A DNA stretch of 64,000 nucleotides from Holothuria scabra (GCA_037179385.1 CM074190.1:3672284-3736283); one strand, 5' to 3'; shown: positions 1 through 13,290, numbered from the stretch's first letter. Notes: generated by a model not told the origin, from the sequence alone. Program-made: numbers and translations.

Positions 1-1354
1 GCCGGAACCATATCGCCATAAAAGTCAAATGATTTCCAATGTGTTTGCTTTTTAACACTCATGGAAATACGAAAAAATAGCCATTCTCTTTAAAGAATAA
101 TAATTGTTTGAGGGACGAGGATGGCTTCAATAAAAGAAACGACAAAAGCCTTTCGAACGTTTGTTAAGCTTTTATTTTTCTCATTTCCAAGAAATAAGAG
201 GTAACCTCTTAATCTACAGAAGAAGTTTGCATGAAGTAAAATTCCTCCACATGATTTTCTGAAAATCTGAAAAGTATCAACACGACCAGATGCTTGGAAG
301 AATAGGAAGTTTTTGTGAGTGACCCGCCACCAAAAATGGTTTCTTCTTCCCAGCGTTCACCTGTTCACTAATCTTCATCTTCTCGACTGTATGACGAAAC
401 ACGGAGAAGGGTTTGTAGCTCATTGCCCTCCATGGCCCCCATCGGCCCCGAACTGTAATCAAATCAAATAAACCACTGAGCATTGAAACAATATACTTTC
501 GTGATGCAAATTAGCACGTCCCATACAAATACATGTGTTTACCTTGCAACTGAATTCCACTTGAGTGACATGCATTCCATATAAGAGAAATGCATTTTAC
601 TTAAGTGAAATTCAATTCTACTTCAGAGAAATGTAGTTGATTAAAGTGAAGTATATTTCACCTAAGTTAAAAGAATAGTACAAAAGCTTATGAAAACTAT
701 TTCAGGATGTTGAAAATATTGTGATACAATGTCCTGGCAGCAGAATTAGGTCAAAATGTTTTTGACCTTGGAGAAAGCTAAAAGAAAACTTTGATTTTTT
801 TCTGAGTTGTTCGATGAGGCCATTACATCATGGATTTACTTTCTCTAAGTGATCCGTTCTAGCCACATTGTCAACTACTCATATGGCAGAGTGTGAGTTT
901 TCGTACAAAATGTTAGACTGTGGGCTAGGCCTAAGCTAAACGATAACGTTAGCCTTTGTGCGGTGCTGTTGTCGTTACAAATGAAGTGTGATGTTGTCTA
1001 TTTTTAATGTTATTCTTCACTTTCGTGAGCCGCATACCTCACGGTACTTACTAGAATAGATTGTTTCGTAAACGAAGATAGTTGGAACAGCGTGCCGTAA
1101 CTTCGTAAGCCTTTTGTTTTAGTACCTTCTGACTAGTGTATACAGTTAGGCCTAACTTAGGCCTACTGTACCCATACATACAGTCACGTTCGATGCAACT
1201 CACCACAGTTATCCCCACAAACAACACGGATATAGCTGTTATTTGTGGTGAAAAAATAAGCCATGCCCTGTATCTCGTTGGTTCGTTATGTGTATGTGGC
1301 ACTGTAAAGAACAACTTTCAGGCAACTTTGAAGGATGCTTGAACAGCCATAAAT
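1..1354. repeat. dispersed 1.35-kb repeat, copy 1
   Basis: This stretch is nearly identical to 48721-50074, with scattered substitutions and a few 1-6 base indels. Shared text begins at the first base of the window, so the left edge is not visible. It ends with gaacagccataaat at 1354; the flank after that (cagaatttcg) differs from copy 2. The minus strand of both copies has short open frames containing AGKKKP and FRHTVEKMKISEQ, but they differ by indels and look non-coding. I do not recognise the family. Confidence 0.85.
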
Positions 1355-3060
1355 CAGAATTTCGTAAGCAGTCAGCTTGACAGAAGACGTACAGCTAGGG
1401 AGAGGACGTCACCTTACTTCATTTTCTACTTTGGGCAAATTGTGTACCGCAAAGCTTGGAATAAAAATAGACTCCAAGCCTTTATATTAAGGTATACATC
1501 GGTAATTGTAAGTCGCGATTGAGGTGCATACACAGAGCCACTTGCCTTTAGCAGCAAATGGTTTCCAATACGTAAATGAATCTACATTTGCGCAGCTGAC
1601 CTCAAATAAGAATATGACATTAGGTGACGACCTCTCCCTTGGCCCATGTGGTACCTAGGCTTGTTTCCAATGCTAATGCAGCATTCGCATTCTGCTTTAA
1701 AAAAGAACGTGAACACTGTTTTACAAACCAAAGTAAATCCATGGCGTCAGAGAAAAAGCCTTTATAATTTTTGATGAGGCAGACTCGTTCGTTTTGAAGT
1801 GCAAAATTGGGGAGGTTGTTCGCCCTTCTTCACGTCTGCAAGGCCGATTTTCCTCCAGGAGAAAAATTGGAGCTAAATGTATGAGTTCTTTCAAACATGC
1901 TGTGCCCCTGTCAACTGGCTTTGGACTATTCTTTTAAATTAAATTTCGAGGTACATGTTAAAACGGCTTTCAGTACGCCCTTCCCAAACATGGTAAGAAT
2001 GAACAATAAGCGAGTACGGTTATTCGTTTCGGGGTCGCTATGCACATCCTGCAGTTCTTAAAATCGTCGGTGTAAATGAGGGGATTTCGCACCTAGTCAA
2101 CACCACTCACTGTTCATAAATTTGAGTTTACATGAAGATTTCACGAAATCATTCTTCCTTAATTCATACAAAGTAGTGTGGCTCAGTGGACTTTTTCAAA
2201 ATTGCTTTTTTAGTTTAAACAATTGCATTTTAAATCTGCCGTGGAAGTAGAGCTGAGATCCTATTTCATTTGAGTTCGCTAGAGAATTAGATCGGTGCTT
2301 AGTGTTGTATGCGCATATACTTTACAAAATCAAGGGAACATCGCACACTATGTGGTGAGGTCGGTTGGTGTATATCCCACGCTGTGCCCAACGAATTACC
2401 GAGCTCGCTTATATACGACCTAGTTTGAACTTCTTGCATGCATATTTAATCGATTTTAAATAAAGATTTTTTTTAAGATTGTGCGACTTGAAAGTCCAAT
2501 GTTGCCAATCAGATCAGTTGACGACAAAGTGAAGTCTCATTCAAAAATCTTCACAGATTGAATGGAATGGCGTTACTAACCCTTTCGGTTAAATCTAAAC
2601 ATTGTATGATTTTTTTAAAATTGTAGCTTCCGGAAAGAGTAAAGTTGAAAACTGAATTGTTGATTCTCCTAAAAGACCGTCAGCAGCATGCTTATCGCTC
2701 TGCAACTATTTAGTTTACCCCACCTACACATAAAATGTCCAGACGTTGCTAATTAGGTGTTGCTAACAATTTGAGGCCAATAACGGGTATCATCTATAGT
2801 AGCAGTATACATAAGACGGATAAAGAAGCCTTTTTTAAATTTTAAGCTGTTAACCAATAATGAAAAAGTAGAACTCTATTTAAAAGATCCTTAAATGGAG
2901 TGTAAATGAAAGTTTTGATGAAAATATGAAACTAAGAACTTCGCTGAGGAATTTTTGGAGACGCGCTTCCTAGTTAAACTCAAAATGTCTCAGTGGAGTT
3001 TAATCAAGAGAACAAATAAAAAGGCAATATAAAAACAGTCGTTGCATGATACTTAGAGAC
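1355..3060. other. intergenic, no supported gene
   Basis: AT-rich sequence without a long open frame, splice-bounded exon or recognisable repeat. I see nothing specific in it. Confidence 0.5.
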
Positions 3061-3071
3061 TTTGAAAAGTG

Positions 3072-3475
3072 GATGATACTCTTATTGAAGACTGCACACT
3101 GAACCCATCAATAAATACGCTAGAAGTGTGATATGCTTTGCCCAAAAGCTTCCCTCGTGCAACGTTCACAAATATATCACAAAGTATGAAATACTAACAC
3201 TAGCCCGTCTAGATCTGGACGTCAACAAATCTTCTTCCTTCTTATACAAATGCGGAGGTGGTAATGCAGGCAACGGATTCTGTAAAGATGAAGGAAGCGT
3301 ATTTTACTTTTGATAGTAAGGGGGTGACTCAAATACTATTTTCATGCAGTGGATCTGCAACCCAGCAATTGACGTTCAAGATAGTCAGCTTTTTTGTAAT
3401 ACAATGCCGCATAAAAGTGAGTGATACTCGTAATGAAGATTGCCCACTGGACTTACCAATAAATGTGGCGGAGTA
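3072..3475. repeat. short diverged direct duplication around exon A'
   Basis: About 55 bases near 3072-3125 (gatgatactcttattgaag) recur in diverged form near 3421-3475 (gagtgatactcgtaatgaag), followed in both by related text ending in caataaat. The two copies bracket the degraded peptide exon at 3199-3279, which suggests a local tandem duplication of this peptide locus before the Penelope-like element and (TA)n tract came in. Confidence 0.5.
3199..3279 (-). pseudogene. exon A': relative of the secreted-peptide exon at 5695
   Basis: On the minus strand, a pyrimidine-rich acceptor ending TTTACAG precedes an 81-base open stretch. It ends with SRSRRAS followed directly by a GTTAGT donor in phase 0. 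The last ~15 residues (KKEEDLLTSRSRRAS) align with the end of exon A ([15 protein letters not shown]), and similarity continues into the intron (acgttcacaaatatat in both). The signal-peptide part of exon A is missing, and the frame runs into a stop just above the acceptor. It is either a separate small exon whose signal exon has moved or been lost, or a decayed duplicate. The homology is seen directly; its coding status is uncertain. Confidence 0.5.
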
Positions 3476-3524
3476 ATATACATTTGGTTCACAGTTTTTT
3501 ATATCTTAAGCTCCCAAGATATCT

Positions 3525-3682
<158 letters not shown>

Positions 3683-3837
3683 CAAAGGTTGCAAGAAGTT
3701 TTTACAACTTAGCTTTTCTTAACTGTTTCGTAAGGGCCAATAATGTAGGTCGTCACGTCTCAGAAGCCTGAAGTAGAATGATGTCAATAACGTTGAAAAC
3801 GTATGTGTTCGCTGCTTTTGAACGTGTCCGTTTTAAA

Positions 3838-3945
3838 GCACGTGTTCGTTCCGTGTTTGTTGTAAACAAGCAAGAACGGTGTCCAGCGAGCCAAGATACA
3901 TTGCCTATTAGAATAATTACACAGTAGATGTTTGTTCCTGTGTCT
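3838..3945 (-). mobile_element. inverted piece of a Penelope-like element 3' end
   Basis: This is the reverse complement of the Penelope-like element's own 3' end at about 5412-5513; both carry acacagtagatgtttgttcc in opposite orientation. It abuts the forward RT fragment at 3946. Such fold-back joins are common in Penelope-like insertions. Confidence 0.8.
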
Positions 3946-5458
3946 ACAACAAGTGAAGTCATAGACTGGTTTAGTGAAATACACGACAAACACCAACAAT
4001 CGTTTATTGCTTTTGACATTTGTGAGTTTTACTCCTCAATTACCGAAGACCTCCTCAACGAGGCTTTAGACTTTGCATCAAATTACACAGACATACCAGC
4101 ATTCGAAAGGCATATCATCTTCCACACAGAGAAAACTATGCTGTTTGTCGTGTGTTTCACTAAACCAGTCTATGACTTCACTTGTGTTCTTCCATTGGTT
4201 GTAACCTGTAGAATACTATGCTGTTCAACGTTGAAACACCATGGTACTAGCGTACCGAATCTTTATTCGGTGTCACCATGGGTAGTTTCGACGGTGCTGA
4301 AACTTGTGAACTAATAGGATTGTACCTCCTACCACAACTTCAGCACATTAACATGAATGTCGGCCTATACAGAGACGAAGGTTTGGCTGTTTGCAAAGCA
4401 ACACCAAGGCAAACAGAGAAATTAAAGAAAGAAATATGCAAGATATTCTCAAATAGCAAGCTTAAAATAGAAATTGAAGCAAACAAAGAAATAGTGAACT
4501 TTTTAGACCTTACCCTTGATCTTAGCACAAGCACATACAATCCGCACATGAAACCAAACAACACCCCTTTCTTTGTGCACAAACAGAGCAACCACCCCAC
4601 TTATCATAAAGAACATTCTAGAAAGCATCAACAGGAGACTATCCAACATTTCCTCCGACGTAAACACATTCAGCGCATCATCGCCCGTATACCAAGAAAC
4701 ATTACAAAGAAGTGGCTATGGGTACAACCTAAAGTACGATACCCAATCCCCTACTACCAGTCATTCAAAGGGAGCCCCGAAACGAAGACGCAATAGGAAC
4801 ATAACCTGGTTCAACCCCCCGTTTAGTGTCACAACCAACATTGGCAAGAAATTCTTTAGCCGCTTGGACAGCTGCTTTCCACCTGGGCACAAACTACATA
4901 CTCTACTCAACAGAAACACGGTGAAACTGAGTTACAGCTGCATGGCAAACATAGACCAAATTATATCAGCACACAACAAATACATACTGGCAAAACAGGA
5001 AGTTCAACCAGCAACGCGAAGCAAATGTACTTGCAGAAAGTAAAGCGAGTGCCCATTGGAAGGCAACTACCGCACGAACAACATTGTGTACCAAGAAACC
5101 GTAACACGCCACGACAACCACAACAAAGAAACATACATTGGTCTAACAGAGAACACATCCAAAACAAGATACACCGCCGACAAGTCTAGCTTAAAACACA
5201 AAGACAAAAGAAACGCAACTGCACTCAGTGAATACATCAAGAAACTAAAGGATTCAAATGTAGAACACTCCTTAAAATGGAAACTCATGAACAAAGCTTG
5301 AGCATACTCCACATCATCTAAAACTTGTAATCTCTGTCTGGAAAAAATGTTCTTCATTATAATCAAACCTTCCTTAGCAACTCTAAATAAAAAAAAAAAG
5401 AACTGATAAGCCCTTGTAGACACAGGAACAAACATCTACTGTGTAATTATTCTAATAG
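3946..5458 (+). pseudogene. Penelope-like retroelement: RT plus GIY-YIG endonuclease, decayed
   Basis: The element encoded a reverse transcriptase fused to a C-terminal GIY-YIG nuclease. The RT start shows AFDICEFYSSITE, a Penelope RT motif. After a rearranged stretch comes [14 protein letters not shown] and then [12 protein letters not shown], the RT catalytic motif, where the usual second Asp of YRDD is Glu. It continues with [16 protein letters not shown], shifts frame near 4590, continues with ITWFNPPFS and LLNRNTVKLSYSCM, and shifts again near 5045 into the GIY-YIG part (KETYIGLTEN). A stop at 5299 is followed by the conserved end TCNLCLEK...[15 protein letters not shown]. Two frameshifts, an internal stop, a missing middle RT section and an internal inverted segment (about 4141-4195, reverse complement of about 3940-3990) make it non-functional. 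Assignment to the family is firm; clade is not determined. Confidence 0.9.
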
Positions 5459-5530
5459 GTAATGTATCTTGGCTCGCTGTACACCGTTCTTGCCTGTTTA
5501 CAACAAACGCGGAACGAACACGAACACGAG

Positions 5531-5659
<129 letters not shown>

Positions 5660-5694
5660 GTTCACAAATATATAACAAAGTGCAAAGTACTTAC

Positions 5695-5865
5695 ACTTGC
5701 CCGCCTCAATCGGGACTTGGACAAATCTTCTCCCTTTTCAAATAGAGGTACTTTTTCCTCCTTAACTGGAACTTCGAGATACTCGAAATGCTGTACTGCA
5801 TTAACGGTGCCGATGGCCAGTGTGGCCAACAGACAGCACAGTACGATCACGGTCATGGCATTCAT
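5695..5865 (-). CDS. exon A: signal peptide and propeptide of an unrecognised small secreted peptide
   Basis: The minus-strand ATG (context aaagATG) opens 57 codons up to a GTAAGT donor in phase 0. Residues 1-23 ([20 protein letters not shown] then VNA) look like a signal peptide with a hydrophobic core and AxA-like cleavage site. Residues 24-50 are acidic and Lys-rich. The exon ends SRLRRAS, a furin/proprotein-convertase type basic site placed two residues before the splice junction. The mature peptide should therefore lie mainly in the next exon, which is not found because the intron runs into (TA)n and the Penelope-like element. An AT-rich ataaaaag about 100 bases upstream could be a TATA box. 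Similar architecture occurs in exon B (20643-20804) and exon A'. I do not recognise the peptide family; a peptide hormone, antimicrobial peptide or other secreted effector are all possible. Confidence 0.6.
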
Positions 5866-6250
5866 CTTTAGAGCGTTCTCAAATTTTCAGGAAATATTCA
5901 GAGGGATGAAAATCCTGATTTCAGTGTGATCGCTAGTAAAAATATGAAGCAAATTTTAAGACAGGCTTTTTATTCATTTTTATCGTTGCTGATTAATGTA
6001 GAATGATAAAAAGTGATACGTTTGCGCATATCCTATATCAGTTCTAAGACAGATTACCTCTCTTTGAACTGTTTCACCGGAGAGGTCATTAATCTAAATT
6101 GGACCCACCATAACCTCAGCAGTCACTGAACCCCAACTCGATCCGCTATGTTTTGATGGAAACATTAACCTCAGTCAAAGTACAATGCAACGAGTGGTTC
6201 CTACGGTTTACTTTGGTTTTCCATCCAACTGTTATGGGCGAGACGAAATA
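5866..6250. other. upstream region of exon A
   Basis: The minus-strand 5' flank of exon A. It has AT-rich boxes (aatgaataaaaagcc near 5965) that could act as a core promoter. There is no coding signal. Confidence 0.3.
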
Positions 6251-6251
6251 C

Positions 6252-6485
6252 TCAATGACTTTTTCAGGTTACATGGAGTTTTACCGCCCAGTTGGTTTAA
6301 GTCGAGCCTGTCACGCCTTATTTTCCAACTGTGGCTCGCTGGCTTGTTTTCCTTACCCCATTTATTATAATGAGCAGGTTCCGTTTTTAAAGTTTATGGT
6401 ACGACCCGGTCAGGACTCGAACTCCTGACCTCTCGACTGCATGCCAGTCTGATGCTTTAGCCAATCTTGACCAGGCATTCGGTCT
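6252..6485 (-). repeat. tRNA-derived SINE
   Basis: The minus strand begins near 6480 with a tRNA-like head: an A-box-like TTGGCTAAAGCATC and a B-box-like GGAGTTCGAGTCCTGACC. A body then ends in GGTAAAACTCCATGTAA. The body matches the plus-strand copy at 34855-35048 (CCAGTTGG...ACTCCATAT and ctggcttgtttccct), and parts match 37895-38080. Confidence 0.75.
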
Positions 6486-6489
6486 GACA

Positions 6490-7687
6490 AACTCAATGAG
6501 AGGGAACAAACCTGTGATGATGTTCCTGTAGTAGGTACTTTAAATGCTTAAAAGCTTTAATGCTTTTTTTTTTACTTTTTTTCTCTCGTTGTAGTAACTA
6601 TCGTAACTAGAATAATTACTACTGTTCTCCGTCTGTGAGGTAAAAGGTATGGGTCGTTTCTTGACATCTCCAGGGGAAAGAATAACCCGCTTGGAGCAGG
6701 GATGTGTTCTTCTCTTGCTTTACATTTTCTGCACATGTTTACCAGTGTAAGATTACCTAATTCTAACCAGCTAGTAAGAAGTATTGTGTTCGTACGTTCC
6801 ATCATATGGCAATGACATGTTATGTACTACTGTAAACTAATCCAATCAATTCGTACAGAAACTAAAAAACATGGAAAGAGATAATGTACAATATTTCCTT
6901 GGTACCGGGATCAAAGTGAGCCTAATATCAATGCCGTGTTAAATTAATACCAAAAACAACTGATATTGCTTCTTCAGTGGCTGATATAAATAAAAATGGG
7001 ACTAGTAACTGCAGCAAAAAATCGTCTGCAGTCGAGAAAAATGGCATCCATACTAAAATATCGAGCCCTACTTCAAACTTCTCATTTCATCTGAGTAACT
7101 TTTCATCCCTTTCAACAAATCTGACCAGGGCGATGATAAAAAAGAAGAATTTCTTATCTTAAGCAACCAAAAACCACATTCCCAAGCCGGCAGGTCACTC
7201 TGGCTCTCACAAGGACTACAGTGATTAACGAAGGGTTCGAAGAACTCAAAAGTTAAATCAAAAGATATGTTTCTCTTTATTTCTGTTTGCAATAATTTGT
7301 GTTACATTAAAACATTAATAGAATTGGTCGATAGCCGTTTTATAATAATCCAACCAACCACCACGTGGCGTAACTACAGGAGGGCAAAGAGCGATCGCTC
7401 CTGACTCTGATTAAAATTTCAAACCATAATTAAATTGCCAAACGGGGTCTTCATTGACTTTGCCAATATAATTCTAAATTTCAAAGACATGGAATACACC
7501 AAACCAGCGTATCAGGTATTTTATTACACCTTACTAACCTGGTTATCCTGACATGCACACTGAATTTTAAGCTGACAAAAATGTCCTCTAATTTTGATGT
7601 GTGAACAATAACATTTCAATGAAACTGTGACTTATGACAGCAAACAGTGGTGTCTGTTGCATTTGAAAGATACCAGGTCAACTCCAC
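6490..7687. other. intergenic, no supported gene
   Basis: AT-rich sequence with only short open frames lacking splice or domain support. Confidence 0.4.
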
Positions 7688-9883
7688 CACTAGCGTAGCC
7701 AGCGGGGGACAAGGGGGGGGGCAGATTACCCCCCCCCCCACAGAAATTTTGGGGACTCGATGGGAGATGTTGAAAAGATAAAGGAGAGTCAAAAAAGAAA
7801 AAAATCAGTAAAAAATATAAACGGCAAGACGAGGGAGGGAATCGGGTTGTTTTTTTTTTTACAGTTTTCCGGGGGGGGGGGGAGGCTCTTAGTCGTTACG
7901 ATAAAGAATGCAGTCCCCGGCGGCGACTAGTCTCCCCCTTGGTTTTACCTGTTTTTTGCTCTCAAGGGACGATTTCCCTAATAAGAACCCCAAATTTTCG
8001 GCGCGCTACGCGCGCTGTACATTCACTCCCGGTTTTTCAATAGTTACATTCCACATATCTAGAGAGTTTAAGTCCTGTCAACTTAAATTTCATCCCATTT
8101 CGCAAAGCCTACTTGCTGTTCTCTTGTGTGTGTCATGCGATAGGTCAGTTGGTGAGCGACTCACGGAGCATAGTTCGGTTAGTTTATTGGGTATTTCAGG
8201 TGGTTTCGACACAATGTAGGTTATCACCGATACGGTCTACAACCCCTACAGTTCCTATTTTTTCTTTTTTGTTCTTTATGGTTACATAGGCAGTGCTATT
8301 TTGGTAAGCCTACCAAAAATTTTCGCCCGCTTCGCGCCCTTTGCAATTTCACAATTAAGACTCAAAAGAATACTATCAGTGCTTTTAAAATATTAAGTGA
8401 TATTGTGCAAAATGTGCCCCAGGCTGCAATGACATGTGATAGTTAGGCTCCTTCATATCCCCTTTCTCATTACCCCCTCGACATACGGGCTGTCTGAACT
8501 TGTGGTCGCAGGCAGGTACTCCCCATGTCGGGAATAATCTGTCCCTTTCCCATGGTCGGTTTAGTTATTTTGACTTTGAAAAGATTTATTTCTCCGATAA
8601 AACCCAAAATGTTCGGTACGCTTTGCACTCTTCCTCAGTTCCGTAAACTAGAGCTAACAAAGTACAAACCCTTTCCATCTTTTCAAGTAAATTAATAAGT
8701 AGAACAAATGGATTAATGTACATGCCGGGAATTTCATCTCATTTCGCTGAACTTAGTGAATAATCTCTTGTGTCAGTCGTGCGGTACGGACTCGAAGAAG
8801 GAAGTACAATATAAGTTGTGCCCGAAAGGGCCCAAATGCCGGGACAATTGACCGATATAAGCTTTAAAAAAGTACAGATTCTTTTTAGTGTAGGCTAACC
8901 CAAAAATGTTCGCCCACTTTTCCACGGTTAAATCAGTGCCGAAATATCTCTCTCTAGCATATACAAGTTTTATGTCGTATATGACTCGCAATGGCAGGTA
9001 GAGTGCACAAGTTTTCTTCAAATCTCCCTCACCAACTCATCGACGGCATCCTGGCTGTCGGGGCTTGGGGTCGCTACCCACCCTACCCCGTTCGGAGAGT
9101 GGCCCTTCGTCGGACAAATTCTGGCGCCAAGGGGGTACACCCAGGGAGACAGGCCCGTAGCCAGGGGGTTCAGAGGGTTCGCACTTGCCCAGACCTAAAT
9201 TTTGTTTTATTTAAATGGAATTTTGGCGTTTTTCAGGGCAAAATGTCAATTCCGCTGGTTTAGCCAATGTAAGCCTTATGAGCAGCTGTTTTGTTTCAGT
9301 GCAACACAATTCCCTAGGGCCCCATTGACTAGTACAGTAACCCTCTTATAGTCACACACTAACTCTAGAGGGAATAAGGAAAACATTGAAACAAGATTGA
9401 AAATGTCAAAAAATTCCAGCTTAGGTGTTCACCAGATCGCTCAATTTTGATGTAAAATTGCAAAATCTCTTCGAAGTTGGGCTGAACATATTCTTGCTTA
9501 GAACACTCGGGAAGTGCCGTTTCCGGCCATCTGAGCGGTTTGTAAAGCCAAACATTTCCTGGTACGCTCCGCGCCAATCAATGGTAGAGCTCCCCTTAGA
9601 AACATGTATTAAAATCTTTTAATAAATTACTTTTTTTTTGCATTAATTGAGAAATTTCAGAAATGAGATCCATATTTCCAGGCTGGGAACATCAGCATAA
9701 AACACTCGGGAAGTGCCGTTTCCGGCCATCTGAGGGTTTCCTTAAACCAAAAATTTTCTTGTACGCTCTGCGCCAGCCGATGGTGGCGCTCCGCTTAGAT
9801 AGTCCTGTCGGTCAAGATTGGGGACGATGAGTCGCCTTGCCCCCCCCCCCCCCCCCCACAAGAAAATCCTGGCTACGCCCCTG
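7688..9883. mobile_element. non-autonomous hAT-like element
   Basis: The ends are inverted repeats: CACTAGCGTAGCCAG on the left and, reversed, CAGGGGCGTAGCCAG on the right. They are flanked by a near-perfect 8-bp duplication (aactccac at 7680-7687, aactcaac at 9884-9891). CAGGG-type ends and an 8-bp duplication are hallmarks of hAT transposons. Inside are long C and G runs and low-complexity text (cggcgcgctacgcgcgctg), but no transposase frame. A related end occurs at about 9157 (ggcccgtagccaggggg), so the interval may be several nested copies. Confidence 0.7.
9500..9800. repeat. diverged direct repeat inside the hAT-like element
   Basis: About 100 bases starting aacactcgggaagtgccgtt at ~9502 recur at ~9700. 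Both copies continue through ttccggccatctgag and a tggtacgctc/tgtacgctc, cgcca segment. Confidence 0.85.
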
Positions 9884-9891
9884 AACTCAAC

Positions 9892-12800
9892 ATATAAAAA
9901 TTAAACTGACATTTCCCATGTAAGATGTAATGGCGACACCAATGCTTGGTGTCTCTGTAACGTGTGGCAGTCTGAATGGAATAAGACATCTTGCTTCATA
10001 TCATACCTGCCTCCTAAGTGACAGAAAATAAGATACCACATGGTTAGTCTAACAATTTAAAGTATTCAAGGGAAACATTTGGATAGTTCAAATCTATCTT
10101 CCACTTAAAAAGAGTCAAACTAGTACGAAATATGAAAGTGTGGCCTGTGTGACATCTTAAAGTCTGTGGCCTATTTGACATCTTAAAGTATTGAGAAATA
10201 TGAAATGAACCTTTAAAAGTTTGGGAAAATTCTTTCAAACTCTTTCCATGTTCTTCTTAGAAAATTTAATGAATAACACTCAACTGTGAATTTTCAAGCG
10301 TTAAGGTTTTCTTTGCTTTTTTTTTTTTGAGGAGATTTTAGCGGCTTGGTGTCCCTGTTATATTGGTCAATTTTTACAGGCACGTATATTTTGAGTGAGC
10401 CAGCTCCTACAAACATAACGCTGTACTTAAAAATAATATTTTTGTTTTTATTTTTGTGAGATTATATTTCAATCAGTTTAGATTATTTTTAAATTTTTAC
10501 CTCATTTCACACTTTAAGACCCCGTATGTATGGATTGAGCCAAAAGAAAAATTCAGGAATATGTCTCACCAACTGATCTTCCATAAAGTTCTAAAGTTCC
10601 CAATTTTTTCCAATAAAAACTCCTTATTGGTAAATATTTATTTGATGAAGCAAAAATTTTTCGCGCTCTTTGCGAGAAGCAAATTGTAAACACTAATGCT
10701 GTAGTGGTCCTTCATAAATAAATTTGGAAACCTTTCCCGAGCTCTGGGAAGTAAAAACTGCCTTATGTGGCACCAGGTTATCAACATACACCGGTCAACT
10801 GCAGGGCAATTTTCCTTTGTTTTCTTTTGCTTCATAAAACCTCCAAATTTTCGGTCCTATGTAAATTCTTTGTTTTGAAATATTTGTGGTAAAAGGAAAC
10901 AAGTTTCTGAAACTTTTGAAAAGTCGGAGAGTGCCTGTCAGCAGGTCATAATTAACATTATGTTACAACCTTGTAGATAGTCACCTTAGTTAGTTGGATG
11001 CAGTTTTACAGCCTAGTTTACAAGCAAATGGTTCAAGTCGAGCCGGCCATAGCCTTTTTTCCAGTTGTCGCCGTAGAAACCAGAAGAGAAAATTTCCTAA
11101 AATGCAAGTTTCATAATTTTCATTATTGATTAAAGAAGTTCTTAGAATTGCGGTCCACAAATTTTCTTTCTTATATTGGAGTGTTCACACTCAAATGAAA
11201 TAACCAAAAAATGGCGCTTGTCCCCTCGAAAAAAATCTATCTACGCCACTACCACGACCATTAACTAGACTTGCTTTCAGTCGTTTTTATCGACGCTCTT
11301 GGTGTTGATTAGAAGGATGGATCTAGATATCTTCATCTTTCGTCCAGAATGTACTTCATTATGTTTAGATTCCTTTAACGCTTTTGGCCAGAAGGTGGTT
11401 CAAAGCAATCCGGGTTCTTACAGCGAGGGAGTTTTAGAACCTGACGTGAAAGAAGAATATAAAGTCTGCTCCTATTCAGCTGTTCAGTCATCAGAGAGGA
11501 AGAAGCCTAAAGTTCTTTCATGCGTATAGAAAGCATTCATTAATCACCGCAAACTACAATATTTACCCGGAGTCTACCAAAGTTCTCAATTGGCACGAGA
11601 ATTTGAACTGTCTGGGATGTCATATATTTTAGGATTGCCCAAAGGTATGTGCAATTATTCTTTGCATCGAGTCGGTTTGCAAGAGTCTGGTTAATGATAT
11701 CTTCCATCTCAATGTTACTTTTATTCTAATGGGCTTCCCACGTGTCAGACTTTCACAAACAGTATTCGATAGTCTCTGATACTTTTTGTGTACTAACAAA
11801 TATGGAAATGTAGATGTATTCATGTCTTTCAATCCCGTGTGCACTCTAGGAACGAAATGAGATCTCTAATTATTTCGTTAAACAACGTATCAGAGCAGAC
11901 AAAAAACGTTTAACTCTTGCCAATTTTAAGAAAGTTTTGGATCACTAGTCCTTTCGTGTATCTTAGTGGAGGATAAGCTTTCTTTTAGGCCTTCCAAATT
12001 TAAGTTCAGCCTTTGTTACATATTACACCATAGAATTGTTTTGCATGCAGTTTTTGCCTTCTTTGTAAATATTTTTTATGTCTTTATATGTAGTAGACTT
12101 CGAAAGGAATAAATGACTTAGGGAAAGTTTAAATAAAAAGGGAAAGATAACGATTTAGACATATATGTCATATATGTATAACATTTCAATGAATTCTTTC
12201 GAAAAATCAGAGGAACCTTGTCATCAAAACGTATTCATGTTGAAAAAGTTTTTTACCTTTCAAATTATTGCAATGAGTAATGTTAATTTAATGCGTCATT
12301 ATATTAATGAAAGAGTGAAGTTAGCTACATTATTCAACTGTAAATACTTGTTTGTATAACTATTTTTATCCTCTTATTTGATGTTTGGTATGTTTACTTG
12401 TTGAGAATGAAAATAAGTTCTTCCTACACAAAAAAGGAAGTGTCTGGGATGACAAATATGATCAAACTAGTGGTTAAGCCTGCTTAAATAGATTTATCAG
12501 TGAAAGTAAAATAACCCAACTTTTGGGCTCCAGGATGACCAAAAAATTCATGTCACAGAAGAAACCCTTAATTACTCCAACTACAAAATTCTAACTTGAC
12601 CAAGTTTCATCGACAGCAGATTCCCAATAAAAAACGGCTATTCTCCCTCCCGTGATAGTGCAAGCAACCCCATGGATTCTACTCCCAGAGAGTTGACTGG
12701 TAGCCTAACGGCTAACATAAACTACAATCCTCGACAAAAAATGATGGGACAAAACAAGCAAAACAATCAATGAACGGATCATTATTCCCCCACTCCCCCA

Positions 12801-13150
12801 TTCAATGTTGCTGCAGTCCAAAGCGTCCTGAAACTTCAACATTGATACGGGAAGAGGGCTTGTCCCATGTGTTTTTGTCTAGGATTGTAGCCGCATAGGG
12901 GGAGAATTGTCAAAGTAATGGTACGGTATACTTGAGATTGAGTTTGAAAATTGCATACATATTCATGTGGAACTGTACGAGAACAATGGTCTGGTCTACT
13001 GGTGAAGTATGATGCGTGTTGACAGGAATTGTAAAAATTTTGTGTGGTGAGTAGTTCCACATGTAATAAACTAATGCATCCTCTGGGAGTCATTCTGAAC
13101 CTTGGGCCTTAAAAATAATTACTGACTGCAAGCTAAAGTTGTAAGTTCAA
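9892..13150. other. intergenic with repeat debris
   Basis: No gene supported. A SINE fragment lies near 11030-11075 (ggttcaagtcgagccggcc, cf. the SINE at 6252). The rest is AT-rich sequence with short frames only. Confidence 0.4.
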
Positions 13151-13157
13151 GTGCAGG

Positions 13158-13290
13158 ATCATGAGCACATGTAAGGGTACTAGATCATGAGTTTGAGTTC
13201 CAACTCATGAGTACCGAGAACGGGTACGTTACCAGGCCATAAGTACGAGTATGGGTAGCATGTCATGAGTACGGGTATACGGGTAACTGG
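13158..13290. repeat. degenerate short tandem repeat
   Basis: Imperfect copies of a unit like catgagtacgggta recur several times in about 130 bases. Confidence 0.6.

Noticed and set aside
1051..1342. Overlapping frames on both strands (also 49695-50273)
   Set aside because: They lie in the dispersed repeat, are changed by indels between the two copies, and have no domain.
3055..3125. Possible downstream exon of A' after the acceptor-like cacttctag
   Set aside because: In phase 0 it stops after three codons, and the intron would be only about 70 bases.
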